Assembly (NCBI RefSeq): GCF_026340655.1
Contig: NZ_JAPEOZ010000001.1
Span: 620,001 to 684,000 of the forward strand
Direction: 5' to 3'
Origin: Streptomyces sp. NBC_01275
GTDB taxonomy: Bacteria > Actinomycetota > Actinomycetes > Streptomycetales > Streptomycetaceae
Length of the DNA stretch: 64,000 nucleotides
A program made the position numbers and the translations under genes. The notes under the pieces were generated by a model. The model was given only the letters and a program-made list of their open reading frames with translations, was not told where the DNA came from and made no database searches. Positions within the stretch are counted from its first letter, which is position 1, and each line of letters begins with the position of its first letter. Shown piece by piece: positions 42,652-51,533 of the stretch.

Positions 42652-44463
42652 TCAGCTCGTCGGCTCCAGTCGGGCGTCTCTGCGCACCAGGGCCGCATAC
42701 CGCCCGTCCTGCTCCAAGAGATCCTCGTGCGTACCCCGTTCGGCCACCCGGCCGCCGTCCAGGACGACGATCTGGTCGGCACTTCGAATGGTGGACAGCC
42801 GGTGGGCGATGGTGAGCGTGGTGCGGTTCGCGGAGAGCGCGTCGATGGCCTCCTGGACGGCCCGTTCGGTGCGGTTGTCCAGGGCGCTGGTCGCCTCGTC
42901 GAGGATCAGCACCGGCGGGTCGCGCAGGATGGTGCGCGCGATGGCCAGACGCTGCTTCTCGCCGCCGGAGAAGCGGTGGCCGCGCTCGCCGACGACCGTG
43001 TCGTACCCGTCGGGCAGGCCGGCGATGTGGTCGTGGATCTGCGCCGCGCGCGCGGCCGTGTACAGCTCCTCGTCGGTCGCGTCCGGCTTGGCGAACCGCA
43101 GGTTCTCGGCGACCGAGGCGTGGAAGAGGTACGTCTCCTGCGAGACGACGCCCACCGCGCGGGCGAGGGTGTCGAAGTCCAGGTCGCGGACGTCGACGCC
43201 GTCCAGGGTGACCCGGCCGCCCGTCACGTCGTACAGCCGCGGCACCAGGTAGCCCAGCGTGGACTTGCCGGCACCCGTCGGGCCCACGATCGCGAGGCTG
43301 CCGCCGGCGGGGACGGTGACGTCGATGTCGTGCAGGACGGGCCCGACCGCGTCATTGTCCTTGTCGTAGTGAAACGCGACGTCCTCGAAGCGCACCTCGC
43401 CCTTGACCTGGTCGAGGTGGACCGGGTTCACGCGCTCGGTGATGTCGATGGGCAGGTCGAGGTACTCGAAGATGCGCTGGAAGAGCGCGAGCGAGGTCTG
43501 GATCTGCACGCCGGTCGCCAGGAGGCTGACGGCGGGGCGGAACAGGCCCTGCTGGAGCGAGACGAAGGCGACGATCGTGCCGAGGGAGACGTCCGGGCCG
43601 CCGAGTTGGAGGGTCACGCCCGCGGTCCAGTAGATGACCGCCGGCATGGCGGACATGACGATACCGATCACGGCCATACGCCAGCGGCCCGCCATGTTGG
43701 ATCTCACCTCGAGGTCCACCAGGCTCTCGGACTCCTCGGCGAACGACCGCGTGAGGGAGTCGGAGCGGCCCATGGTGCGGCCGAGCAGGATGCCGCTGAC
43801 CGACAGCGACTCGGTGACCGTGGCGGCCATCGAGGCCATCTGCTTCTGGCGCTGGGTGGTGATCCGCTTGCGCTCGTTGCCCACGCGGCGGCTGATCCAG
43901 ACGAACACCGGCAGCAGAAGCAGCGAGACCACCGTCAGGCGCCAGTCGAGGGCGATCATCGCGACGATGGTGGCGACCACGCTGGTGAAGTTGGAGACCA
44001 GGGACGTCGCGGTGGAGGTGACGGTGGCCTGCATCCCGCCGATGTCGTTGGCGATGCGGGACTGCACCTCACCGGTGCGGGTGCGCGTGAAGAAGGCCAG
44101 GGACATGCGCTGGAGGCGGTCGTACACGGCCGTGCGCAGGTCGTGCATGACGCGCTGGCCGACCGTCGTGGAGATCAGCGTCTGCAGGACGCCGAAGACG
44201 CCGGCGAGGACGGCGCTGAGGATCATGCCGAGGGCGAGCAGGCTCAACAGGCCGGTGCGCCCCTCGGGGATGGCGACGTCGAGGGTCTCCTTCAGCAGGA
44301 AGGGAGTCGCGACGGAGACGAGCGACGAGGCGGCGACGAGCAGGCCGACGACGGCGAGGCGGGCGCGGTAGGGGCGGAAGAGTCGGAGGATGCGGCGCAC
44401 CTGCCGAGGCTGGTCGGTCGAGGTGCCGGGAGGGGGAGTCCAGTCGATGTGGTCGCGGGGCAT
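42652..44463 (-). CDS. ABC-type multidrug/lipid exporter (half transporter)
   Basis: A 603-residue fused membrane-ATPase half transporter with six helices. The ATPase domain has Walker A GPTGAGKSTLGYLV, signature FSGGEKQRLAIARTI, Walker B VLILDEATSALD and H-loop IAHRLSTI, all canonical, so it can work as a homodimer. Divergent from a MarR gene with an inverted repeat between them, a common arrangement for drug efflux. ATG 44463 is chosen; a GGAG lies only two bases ahead. The frame runs to an ATG at 44511 overlapping the operator, a less likely start. Substrate unknown. Confidence 0.9.
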   Translation of the reverse strand: MPRDHIDWTPPPGTSTDQPRQVRRILRLFRPYRARLAVVGLLVAASSLVSVATPFLLKETLDVAIPEGRTGLLSLLALGMILSAVLAGVFGVLQTLISTTVGQRVMHDLRTAVYDRLQRMSLAFFTRTRTGEVQSRIANDIGGMQATVTSTATSLVSNFTSVVATIVAMIALDWRLTVVSLLLLPVFVWISRRVGNERKRITTQRQKQMASMAATVTESLSVSGILLGRTMGRSDSLTRSFAEESESLVDLEVRSNMAGRWRMAVIGIVMSAMPAVIYWTAGVTLQLGGPDVSLGTIVAFVSLQQGLFRPAVSLLATGVQIQTSLALFQRIFEYLDLPIDITERVNPVHLDQVKGEVRFEDVAFHYDKDNDAVGPVLHDIDVTVPAGGSLAIVGPTGAGKSTLGYLVPRLYDVTGGRVTLDGVDVRDLDFDTLARAVGVVSQETYLFHASVAENLRFAKPDATDEELYTAARAAQIHDHIAGLPDGYDTVVGERGHRFSGGEKQRLAIARTILRDPPVLILDEATSALDNRTERAVQEAIDALSANRTTLTIAHRLSTIRSADQIVVLDGGRVAERGTHEDLLEQDGRYAALVRRDARLEPTS

Positions 44464-44508
44464 GGCTCCTACGGAGGGTGAGACGGTGAGGACTGACAGA
44501 GCATAGCT

Positions 44509-44531
44509 CATTGTTACCTATACTCACAATG
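44509..44531. promoter_or_regulatory. Candidate MarR operator in divergent intergenic region
   Basis: The inverted repeat CATTGT-(11)-ACAATG is the only AT-rich palindrome between the exporter and marR genes. On the minus strand a weak promoter TTGTGA-18-TATGCT overlaps it, and TATACT within the spacer could be the -10 box for marR. It would allow a MarR dimer to repress both genes. Confidence 0.55.
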
Positions 44532-44556
44532 AATGGCGTCCTGATATTGTTCCCGC

Positions 44557-45054
44557 ATGACCACCCCCGATCCCGACGGCCTGCTCGCCGAGCAGTTGCT
44601 GCGGCTCACCCGCCGGGTGCACCGCATCCAGAAGCGCCATCTGGAGCAGTGCGGCCTCGGCGTCACGCCGGCCCAGGCCCGGTTGCTGCGCACGCTGGCG
44701 CACTGCGGCTCGCCGCCGCGCATGGCCGACCTCGCCGAGCGGCTGGAGGTGGTCCCGCGGGCCGTGACCACGCTGGTCGACGGGCTGGAGGCGAACGACA
44801 TGGTGCGCCGGATGCCCGACCCCACCAACCGCCGGGTCATCCGGATCGAACTCACGGACGACGGGCACGAGGCGCTGCGCGAGTTGCGGGGCGCGCGCGT
44901 GTCCGCCGCGCAGGAGATCCTGGATCCGCTGACGGACGTGGAGCGCCATGTCCTGAGTGGACTGCTGGACGCGCTGGTGGACGGGGTGCAGGAGCGGGGA
45001 CGCTCACCGGAGCAGGGCCGGGGGCAGGGACGAGGGCGGGGGCGGACCTGCTGA
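44557..45054 (+). CDS. MarR-family transcriptional regulator
   Basis: A 165-residue winged-helix regulator: VTPAQARLLRTLAHCGSPPRMADLAERLEVVPRAVTTLVDGLEANDMVRRMPDPTNRRVIRIELTDDG covers the winged helix with the DxRR-like wing. The C-terminal helix HVLSGLLDALVDGVQ completes the dimerisation region; the last 25 residues are Gly/Arg repeats (GQGRGRGRT). It is divergent from the ABC exporter and probably represses it and itself, releasing on binding a small molecule. Confidence 0.93.
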   Translation: MTTPDPDGLLAEQLLRLTRRVHRIQKRHLEQCGLGVTPAQARLLRTLAHCGSPPRMADLAERLEVVPRAVTTLVDGLEANDMVRRMPDPTNRRVIRIELTDDGHEALRELRGARVSAAQEILDPLTDVERHVLSGLLDALVDGVQERGRSPEQGRGQGRGRGRTC

Positions 45055-45092
45055 ACCACGTCCGGTGGGACCACGCCTTGCCGAACTGCACG

Positions 45093-45148
45093 ACAACGGG
45101 CCGCGGCCACCCCTCCGTACTGCGGAAGGGGTGGCCGCGGCCCGTTGT
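45093..45148. terminator. Bidirectional hairpin terminator between marR and dctA
   Basis: A perfect 22-bp stem (45093-45114 with 45127-45148) and 12-base loop lies between the convergent marR and dctA genes, 12 bases from the dctA stop. No T-run, as is common in Streptomyces. Confidence 0.88.
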
Positions 45149-45159
45149 GCCGGTGTCCG

Positions 45160-46644
45160 TCAGCTACTGGTCTCGGCCGCGGTCTCCTTGGTGAGCTGAG
45201 CGGGAACCGCCGCCGGGGCCTCGGCCGCTTCCGGCTTCTCGGAGCCCGTCGGCTCCCCGGCTTCCGCATCCCTCGAAACGTCCGCCGAGGCGCCCGGCGT
45301 GGCGCCCGACGAGGAATCTTGAGGGGCCTCCAAGGAGTTACCCGCTGCCGGGACGACCTCGCCGTTCAGCACCTTCTTCGCCCGCTCCATGTCCAGCGCG
45401 CCCTCCCAGCGGGAGACGGCGAAGACGGCGACGCAGTTGCCGAGGAGGTTGGTGACGACGCGCATCGAGTCCATGATGCGGTCCACGCCCAGCAGCAGGG
45501 CGACCGCGCCGGCCGGGATGGCGCCGAGCGAGGACGCGGTCGCGGACAGGGCGAGGAAGGCCGAACCGGGGATGCCCGCCATGCCCTTGCTGGTGAGCAT
45601 GAGCACCAGGACCACGGTGATCTGCTGCCCCAGGCTGAGGTCCACGCCCACGGCCTGTGCGATGAACAGGGTGCCGATGGACAGGTAGAGGGACGCGCCG
45701 TCGAGGTTGAAGGAGTACCCCGTCGGCAGCACCAGGCCCACGGCGTCGTCGCGGGCGCCGGCCTTGCGCAGCTTCTGCATTACGCGCGGCATGACGGACT
45801 CGGTGGAGGCGGTGCCGAGCGCGAGGAGCATCTCCTCACGGATGTAGCGCAGGAACTTCCAGAGGCTGAGCCCGGTGACCGCCTTGAGGGCGACGGCGAG
45901 GAGCGCGATGAACAGCGCGGCGGCCGCGTAGCACAGGATGATCAGCTTGGCGTACGTCTCGATGACGCCGAGGCCGTACTGGCCGATCAGGACGGCCATC
46001 GCGCCGAACACCGCGATCGGGGCCAGCCGCATGACGAAGCCGACGATCGCGAAGATGATCTCCTGGGCCTGCTCGATGGCGGGCAGCACCTGCGGCACCT
46101 TGGTGTGGCCGAGGTGCAGCAGCGCGGCGCCCACCAGGCAGGCCAGGATCAGCACTTGGAGCAGGGAGTTCTCGGCGAAGGCGCCGATGAAACTGGTGGG
46201 CAGCGCGTTCACGATGAACTCGGTCGTCGTGGGCAGCGAGCCGCCGCCCGTCTTCGCGTCGACCGCGGAGGTGTCGAGCGTGGACGGGTCGACGTGCATT
46301 CCCGAGCCGGGCTGGACGACGTTGGCGGCGACGAGACCGATCAGCAGGGCGGCCGTGGAGGCGACCTCGAACCAGATCAGGGCCTTGAGGCCGATCCGGC
46401 CGAACGCCTTCAGGTCGCCGGCCTTGGCGATGCCGACGACGACCACACAGAAGACGAGAGGGGAGATGATCGTCTTGATGAGCCGGGTGAAGCCGTCGCC
46501 GAGCGGCTGAAGATCCGTGGCCACGTCGGGCCACAGCTTCCCGACGGCGATTCCGAGCACGAGCGCGCAGGCGACCTGCGCGAAGAGAGAGGTACGCAGT
46601 ATGCGTGCGACGCGTCGCGGCAGAGACGGGACGGACGGCGGCAC
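45160..46644 (-). CDS. dctA: C4-dicarboxylate/proton symporter DctA
   Basis: A 494-residue DAACS-family transporter that imports succinate, fumarate or malate. It has the family's eight helices and hairpin loops: the serine-rich motif LGTASTESVMPRVM, NLDGASLYLSIGTLFIAQ, and the KGMAGIPGSAFLALSAT segment near the end. The C-terminal 65 residues are an acidic, Ala/Glu-rich extension not usual in E. coli DctA. GTG 46644 is chosen because AGGAG lies five bases ahead. A GTG at 46746 also follows GGAGG, but the intervening codons (AGA, CTA, TCA) are atypical, so that region is probably leader. Confidence 0.92.
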   Translation of the reverse strand: MPPSVPSLPRRVARILRTSLFAQVACALVLGIAVGKLWPDVATDLQPLGDGFTRLIKTIISPLVFCVVVVGIAKAGDLKAFGRIGLKALIWFEVASTAALLIGLVAANVVQPGSGMHVDPSTLDTSAVDAKTGGGSLPTTTEFIVNALPTSFIGAFAENSLLQVLILACLVGAALLHLGHTKVPQVLPAIEQAQEIIFAIVGFVMRLAPIAVFGAMAVLIGQYGLGVIETYAKLIILCYAAAALFIALLAVALKAVTGLSLWKFLRYIREEMLLALGTASTESVMPRVMQKLRKAGARDDAVGLVLPTGYSFNLDGASLYLSIGTLFIAQAVGVDLSLGQQITVVLVLMLTSKGMAGIPGSAFLALSATASSLGAIPAGAVALLLGVDRIMDSMRVVTNLLGNCVAVFAVSRWEGALDMERAKKVLNGEVVPAAGNSLEAPQDSSSGATPGASADVSRDAEAGEPTGSEKPEAAEAPAAVPAQLTKETAAETSS

Positions 46645-46838
46645 GGGCACTCCTAGAGGGGACGGTGATCCGCAGAAGCCGAACGGGACTTCTGCGATAC
46701 GGAAAGCGGCTTCCGTGGCGATCACTCTGGAGGGTTTCTCGCTCACGCGGAAGACCTCCACGTTGCGAATATGTAAATCACCCCGCGCGTGACGCATCGC
46801 ACACCACCGGCAGGCCAACAGGTCAGCAGGTCAGCAGG

Positions 46839-48545
46839 TCAGCAACCGTCGCGGTTCTCCGTGAGGACTCCCTGCACGGTCGTCAAGGCACGGTCGTAAC
46901 AACCCGATGAGCCGCGCAGCCGGTAGCGCTCGCTCGTCGTGCCCACGGCGTGGCGCTGGTCGCGCGGCACGTTCACGGTGAACGTGGCGTCGCCCGTGTA
47001 GGTGTCGTCGAGCCGCGACCAGGCCGTGCGCCGACCGTTTCGGGTGGTGACGGCGTCGGCCCGGTCGCCGAGGGTCAGAACGGTGCGCAGGCGGTCGTCC
47101 GCGCCGAGGGTGGTCGTGCCGTTCATCGTGTACGTCCGGTGAGTGCGGTCGGTCCGGTCGGTGCGGGCCGGTTCGCGGCCGCCGACGGTGACCGACTCGT
47201 CGTCCGTCCAGACGGCGTCGAGGCCGTCCACGCTCTCGCCGTCGGTCCAGCGGTGCGCGGAGGTGTTCGCCAGGGTGCGGGTGACGGTGGTCGTCACGCG
47301 GCCGTGCGAGGTGTCGAGGTATCCGCTGACGGTCAGGCGGTGGCCGCCCCGGGTGTCGACGCGGTGCTCCGTACCGGGCGTGTGGACGACGGAGTCGGTG
47401 AGCGCGCCCTCCTTGTGGGTGACGAGTTCTCCGCCGACGTGAGCCCTGCCGGCGTCCTGCCAGACGAGCACGTTGACCGGTGTGCTCCAGCCGCTCTGCC
47501 CCTCGGGCACACCGACGACGGACACCTCGACGCGGTGCGGGCGGCCGTCGTTGAGCAGGCCGGCGAACGGCGTCAGGTCGTATTCGATCGGCTTGACGTC
47601 GAAGGCCCGCGGGCCCGGGATCACGTACCAGAGGAAGGGGTTGGACCAGCCGCCGGTCCATACGGTCGGGAACGGGGCGGCGATTCCGGCAAGTCGTCCG
47701 TCGACCTTGATCTGCACCTCACGGTAGGGGCCGTCGTCTGCCTGGCAGGAGTACGGGGCCGTCGCGGGCACCGTCAGGTACCAGTACTCCTCGCAGCCGC
47801 CGCCGGAGCCGGTGGCGTACACCTCGGCGACGACGCGTTCGCTGTTGCGGGGCGTGGTGAGGGTCGCGCCGTCGGCGAGGGTGAGGACGCGGTCAGGGAC
47901 GGCCGCGGCCTGCTTTCCCTCGCGGTGACCCGCGTAGAAAGTGAGCGTCACCTTGACGTCGATCACGCCCGTGTACGTGTCGTCGACGACGTTGCCGATG
48001 AGCATCTCCACGTCCTGGGCCTGACGAAACGTGTCGCTGTAGCGAGTGACGTCCTTCTCCACGGCCCACTCGATCCCATCGGGCGACGGCTCCGGAGTCG
48101 ACGTACGGAAGACCTCCACACCGCCGACGTGCAGATACCCGAGCCGGTCGAACTGCCGCCCCTTCACCTTGCCGTCGAGTCGCAGCACCACCTTGCTCCA
48201 GCGGTCGCCGCACCCGTCCGGCGGGGTGTACGTCCCCCGGTACGGCGTGAAGTCACGGAACTGGGCCTCGGCGATCGTGACCTGGCAGGACTTGGCGTCC
48301 GGCCTGGTCACGGGCGGGGCGGCGGTGAGGGGGTCGTGCCAGTCGGCGCCGAACTCGGCTGGGACATCGGCCGGGACGCGGGCTGGGACACGGGCTGGAG
48401 CGTCGGCGGCGATCTCCTGGTGGCCGTGGGCGGACCGGGGAGCGGCCTCGCCCGCGACGGCCGCCTGCGCGGACGGAACCCCGAGGACTGTGCCCGCCAG
48501 GAGGATCGCCCCGGTGAGCATGGACATGATAATCCGGCATCTCAT
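46839..48545 (-). CDS. Secreted PNGase A-like protein (peptide N-glycanase family)
   Basis: A 568-residue exported protein with a signal peptide (IIMSMLTGAILLAGTVLGVPSAQA) and the PNGase A N-terminal domain pattern (CQVTIAEAQFRDFTPYRGTYTPPDGCGDRWSKVVLRLDGKVKGRQFDRLGYLHVGGVEVFRTSTPEP). Members of this family release N-glycans from glycoproteins. A Pro/Ala-rich repeat (ARVPARVPADVPAEF) lies after the signal, and cysteines suggest disulfides (GGCEEYWYLTVPATAPYSCQ). It could let the organism deglycosylate plant or fungal proteins. Start at ATG 48545 (alternative at residue 7). A CAGGTCAG repeat lies just after its stop (46814-46840). Confidence 0.85.
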   Translation of the reverse strand: MRCRIIMSMLTGAILLAGTVLGVPSAQAAVAGEAAPRSAHGHQEIAADAPARVPARVPADVPAEFGADWHDPLTAAPPVTRPDAKSCQVTIAEAQFRDFTPYRGTYTPPDGCGDRWSKVVLRLDGKVKGRQFDRLGYLHVGGVEVFRTSTPEPSPDGIEWAVEKDVTRYSDTFRQAQDVEMLIGNVVDDTYTGVIDVKVTLTFYAGHREGKQAAAVPDRVLTLADGATLTTPRNSERVVAEVYATGSGGGCEEYWYLTVPATAPYSCQADDGPYREVQIKVDGRLAGIAAPFPTVWTGGWSNPFLWYVIPGPRAFDVKPIEYDLTPFAGLLNDGRPHRVEVSVVGVPEGQSGWSTPVNVLVWQDAGRAHVGGELVTHKEGALTDSVVHTPGTEHRVDTRGGHRLTVSGYLDTSHGRVTTTVTRTLANTSAHRWTDGESVDGLDAVWTDDESVTVGGREPARTDRTDRTHRTYTMNGTTTLGADDRLRTVLTLGDRADAVTTRNGRRTAWSRLDDTYTGDATFTVNVPRDQRHAVGTTSERYRLRGSSGCYDRALTTVQGVLTENRDGC

Positions 48546-48602
48546 GGCCGGTGTTCTACGGGGAGTTGCCCGCTCCCCGCAATGACGCCTCCCTCGGGAG
48601 TG

Positions 48603-49355
48603 CTACGCCTTCAGCGCGGCCCGGTCCCCCATCACCACGACGGGATGACGATCCGGGTCGAGCGTGCGCAGCAGGTACTCCATCGCCGCTCGGGACAGGC
48701 TGACGCAGGCCGACGTACCGCTGCCGTGGTCCATATGCAGCCAGATCCCGCCCCCCTTCTCCTCGCCCCCGGGCCGTGTCGGGTCGTCGGGCGGATTGCC
48801 CTTGAGGCGGTTGTAGTCGATGGCGATGACGTAGTCGAAGTCATGCCAGTGGGACCTCTCCCACTCCCGCGGCGCGGCGAAGGAGTCGGCCTGCGTGTAC
48901 GACAGCCGGGCGCCGGGGTCGGCGAGGACGCCGCCCGCGTCGGTGAGCGTGAACACGCCGACGGGGCTGCGGTTGTCGCCCTCGCGATGGTCGGCGGTCC
49001 AACCCTTCTTGCCGTTGTGCGCCGGCCAGTTGCGGACAGGTTCCCAGGTCGGGCCACGCTTGACATAGAGCACGGCCGTGGCGTCCGCGGAGTCCTCTCC
49101 GTCGCCGTACACCGCCAGGACCTGGCGGGACACGGAGGGAATCCGCCCCTGCAACCGGTCGCCGACGTCCGGGATCCGGGTCGTCGGAGCCGTCGGGGTC
49201 GTGCTCGGCGCGGTGCGAGCACCCTCGGCGCCCGCTCCCGCCCGGCCGCCGTCACCCTGTCCCACTCCCGCCGCACCGCACGCGGAGAGAGCCGCGAGAA
49301 GGAAACCGCAGGCCGCCGTCGAGGCGCTCCAGCGCCGTACACCGCCATGTCGCAT
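48603..49355 (-). CDS. L,D-transpeptidase-like lipoprotein (YkuD family)
   Basis: A 250-residue exported protein with a lipobox (LSAC near residue 26), a Pro/Thr linker and a YkuD-type domain. The catalytic stretch is WLHMDHGSGTSACVSLSRAAMEYLL with the active-site Cys; in classical members it reads HGCVRL, so the residue after Cys-Val is Ser here. GDNRSPVGVFTL resembles the start of the fold. It would form 3-3 cross-links in peptidoglycan. Between a PNGase A-like gene and an exporter operon, without clear links. Confidence 0.82.
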   Translation of the reverse strand: MRHGGVRRWSASTAACGFLLAALSACGAAGVGQGDGGRAGAGAEGARTAPSTTPTAPTTRIPDVGDRLQGRIPSVSRQVLAVYGDGEDSADATAVLYVKRGPTWEPVRNWPAHNGKKGWTADHREGDNRSPVGVFTLTDAGGVLADPGARLSYTQADSFAAPREWERSHWHDFDYVIAIDYNRLKGNPPDDPTRPGGEEKGGGIWLHMDHGSGTSACVSLSRAAMEYLLRTLDPDRHPVVVMGDRAALKA

Positions 49356-49598
49356 CGGCCCATGCTCGCATCACTTTCCGGTCGTTTGCGTGAGGTTACG
49401 GACATCCGGGCCGCGTCGGCCGACCGCCGGATCCTTACGCCACCGCGGAAAATAGGTTGATTCTGACCACACCGCGACGCGAACCTTTCACGGTTTGCTG
49501 CCGCTCCCCGCGGTCCTTCCTTCCGCCGCCCGCTCCCTTCGCCCGCCCCCCTCTCATCCCTTTCCCCCTCCCCTCCTGACACGAGCCACTGGGACGTC

Positions 49599-51533
49599 AT
49601 GCAGATCCAAGACCTTCCGTATCCCGACCCGGGCGTGCCCGACGCGCGCTCGGGACCTCGCTTCCTGTGGTGGCTCGGCCGCAACCAACTGGGCGGCCAG
49701 CTCACATCCCTGGCCTGGGGACTGCTGCACTTCGCCGCCGTCTCGGCGCAGCCGTTCTGCGTCGGGTACGCCGTCGAGGCCGCGGTCGACCGCTCCGGCG
49801 CCCGGCTCGCCCTCGCCGGAGGGCTGATGGCCCTGTTCGGCGCCGCCACCGCACTCGGGGACACCTTCCTGCACCGCACCGCCGTCACCAACTGGATCAC
49901 CGCAGCCGCCCGCGTCCAGCAGCTGCTCGCCCGCAAGGCCGCCCACCTGGGCTCCGCGCTGACCCGGCGGGTCGCGGCCGGCGAGGTCGTGGCCGTGTCC
50001 ACCGGCGACGTCGAGAAGATCGGCTGGTTCGTGGAGGGCGTGTCGCGCTTCACCGCCGCGGCCCTCACCGTCGTCCTGGTCTGTGTGGGCCTCGCCGTCT
50101 ACCAGCCGGCGCTCGGCGTCCTGGTCGCCGTGGGCCTGCCCGTCCTGGCGCTCTCGGTACTGCCCCTGCTGCCCCGCGCGACCCGACGGGCCGACGTCCA
50201 GCGCGAGAAGGCCGGCCGCGCCACCGAACTGGCCTCGGACACCGTGGCCGGCCTGCGGGTGCTGCGAGGCATCGGCGGCGAGGAGCTGTTCCTCGACCGC
50301 TACCGCCAGGCCTCGCAGGAACTCCGGCACGCGGCCGTGCGCAGCGCGCGGATGTGGTCGCTGATCTCCGCGATCCAGGTCCTGCTGCCCGGCCTGCTGC
50401 TGATCACGGTCGTCTGCTACGGGGTCCACCTGGCCCGCGAGGGCCGTATCACCGTCGGCGAACTGGTCACCGTCTACAGCTCCGTCATGGTCCTGGCCTA
50501 TCCCCTCAGGCACTTCGAGGAGATCGCGATGGCCTACTCCTTCTCGCGGCCGTCGGCCAAACGGGCGGCCCATGTGCTGTCTCTGGAGCGGGTCACGGAC
50601 GCCGGTGGATCGCGGGCGGCCGACCTCCCTTCGGGCGACCTGTACGACCCGGCCACCGGACTGCTCGCCCCGGCCGCCCGGCTCACCGTCGTGGTGTGCG
50701 GCGACCCGGACGCGGCCGGGCGGCTGGCGGAACGGCTGGGGGGACACCCCGCCGTGGACGGCCCGTCGGTGCTGCTCGGCGGGGTCCCGCTGGACGAGCT
50801 GCCACTGGACTCCGCGCGCACGGCCGTCCTGGTCCAGGACAAGGACCCGGTGCTGCTCTCGGGTTCCCTGCGCGACCTGCTCGACGTTCCCGCCTCCGGT
50901 GAGGTCGACGCGGAGGCGGCACTGGCCGCCGCCCAGTGCGGGGACGTCCTCGAGGCGCTCGTACAGGGCTCGTTGGACGCCGATGACCCCATGGACGCCC
51001 GCATCACCGAACGCGGCCGCTCCCTGTCCGGCGGCCAGCGGCAGCGGCTCGCCCTGGCCAGGTCGCTGTTCACGGATCCGGAGGTGCTCGTCCTGGACGA
51101 GCCCACCTCCGCCGTCGACTCGCACACCGAGGCACGGATCGCGCAGGGGCTGCGGGAGCTGCGGACGGGGCGCACCACGGTGGTGTTCACCTCGTCCCCG
51201 CTGCTGCTGGACCGGGCCGACCTGGTCGTCCTCGTACACGAGGACCAGGTCGCCGCGGTCGGCCTGCACCGCGAGCTGCTGCGCACCGAGCCCCGGTACC
51301 GGGCCGTGGTGACCCGTGAGACCGACGAGGAGCCCCCCCTGAGTGGCGTCCTGAAGGAACTCGAAGCGCACGAGATGGATGAACTGGACGAGTTGGACGA
51401 ACTGGAAGAGCTGGAAGAGCTGGAAGAGCTGCATGAACTGGACGCTCTCGACGAGAGCGAACGAAAAGCGCGAGATGAGCGAAAAGCACGAGAAGAGCAA
51501 GAAGCGCGAGAAGAGATCGAGGAGACCGCATGA
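49599..51533 (+). CDS. ABC exporter subunit with degenerate ATP site and acidic repeat tail
   Basis: First of two half transporters, 644 residues, six helices then an ATPase domain. Its own Walker A is degenerate (VVVCGDPDAAGRLAERL lacks GKS/T), and the H-loop His is lost (VVFTSSPLLL), while signature LSGGQRQRLALARSL and Walker B VLVLDEPTSAVD are intact. The last 60 residues are an acidic repeat (MDELDELDELEELEELEELHELDAL) followed by a charged RKARDERKAREEQEAR helix. ATG 49599 overlaps no neighbour; the stop overlaps the second gene by ATGA. Together they make a heterodimer with a single working ATP site. Confidence 0.9.
   Translation: MQIQDLPYPDPGVPDARSGPRFLWWLGRNQLGGQLTSLAWGLLHFAAVSAQPFCVGYAVEAAVDRSGARLALAGGLMALFGAATALGDTFLHRTAVTNWITAAARVQQLLARKAAHLGSALTRRVAAGEVVAVSTGDVEKIGWFVEGVSRFTAAALTVVLVCVGLAVYQPALGVLVAVGLPVLALSVLPLLPRATRRADVQREKAGRATELASDTVAGLRVLRGIGGEELFLDRYRQASQELRHAAVRSARMWSLISAIQVLLPGLLLITVVCYGVHLAREGRITVGELVTVYSSVMVLAYPLRHFEEIAMAYSFSRPSAKRAAHVLSLERVTDAGGSRAADLPSGDLYDPATGLLAPAARLTVVVCGDPDAAGRLAERLGGHPAVDGPSVLLGGVPLDELPLDSARTAVLVQDKDPVLLSGSLRDLLDVPASGEVDAEAALAAAQCGDVLEALVQGSLDADDPMDARITERGRSLSGGQRQRLALARSLFTDPEVLVLDEPTSAVDSHTEARIAQGLRELRTGRTTVVFTSSPLLLDRADLVVLVHEDQVAAVGLHRELLRTEPRYRAVVTRETDEEPPLSGVLKELEAHEMDELDELDELEELEELEELHELDALDESERKARDERKAREEQEAREEIEETA
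51375..51443. repeat. In-frame 9-bp repeat encoding acidic ELxEL tail
   Basis: Repeated 9-bp triplets of codons (of the type gaa gag ctg) encode a Glu/Asp/Leu array at the C-terminal end of the exporter subunit. Simple repeat origin; likely helical. Confidence 0.85.

Noticed and set aside
46645..46746. Longer DctA N-terminus starting at GTG 46746 with GGAGG
   Set aside because: The added codons include rare AGA, CTA and TCA and the peptide is unlike the family; the GTG at 46644 has its own AGGAG site.
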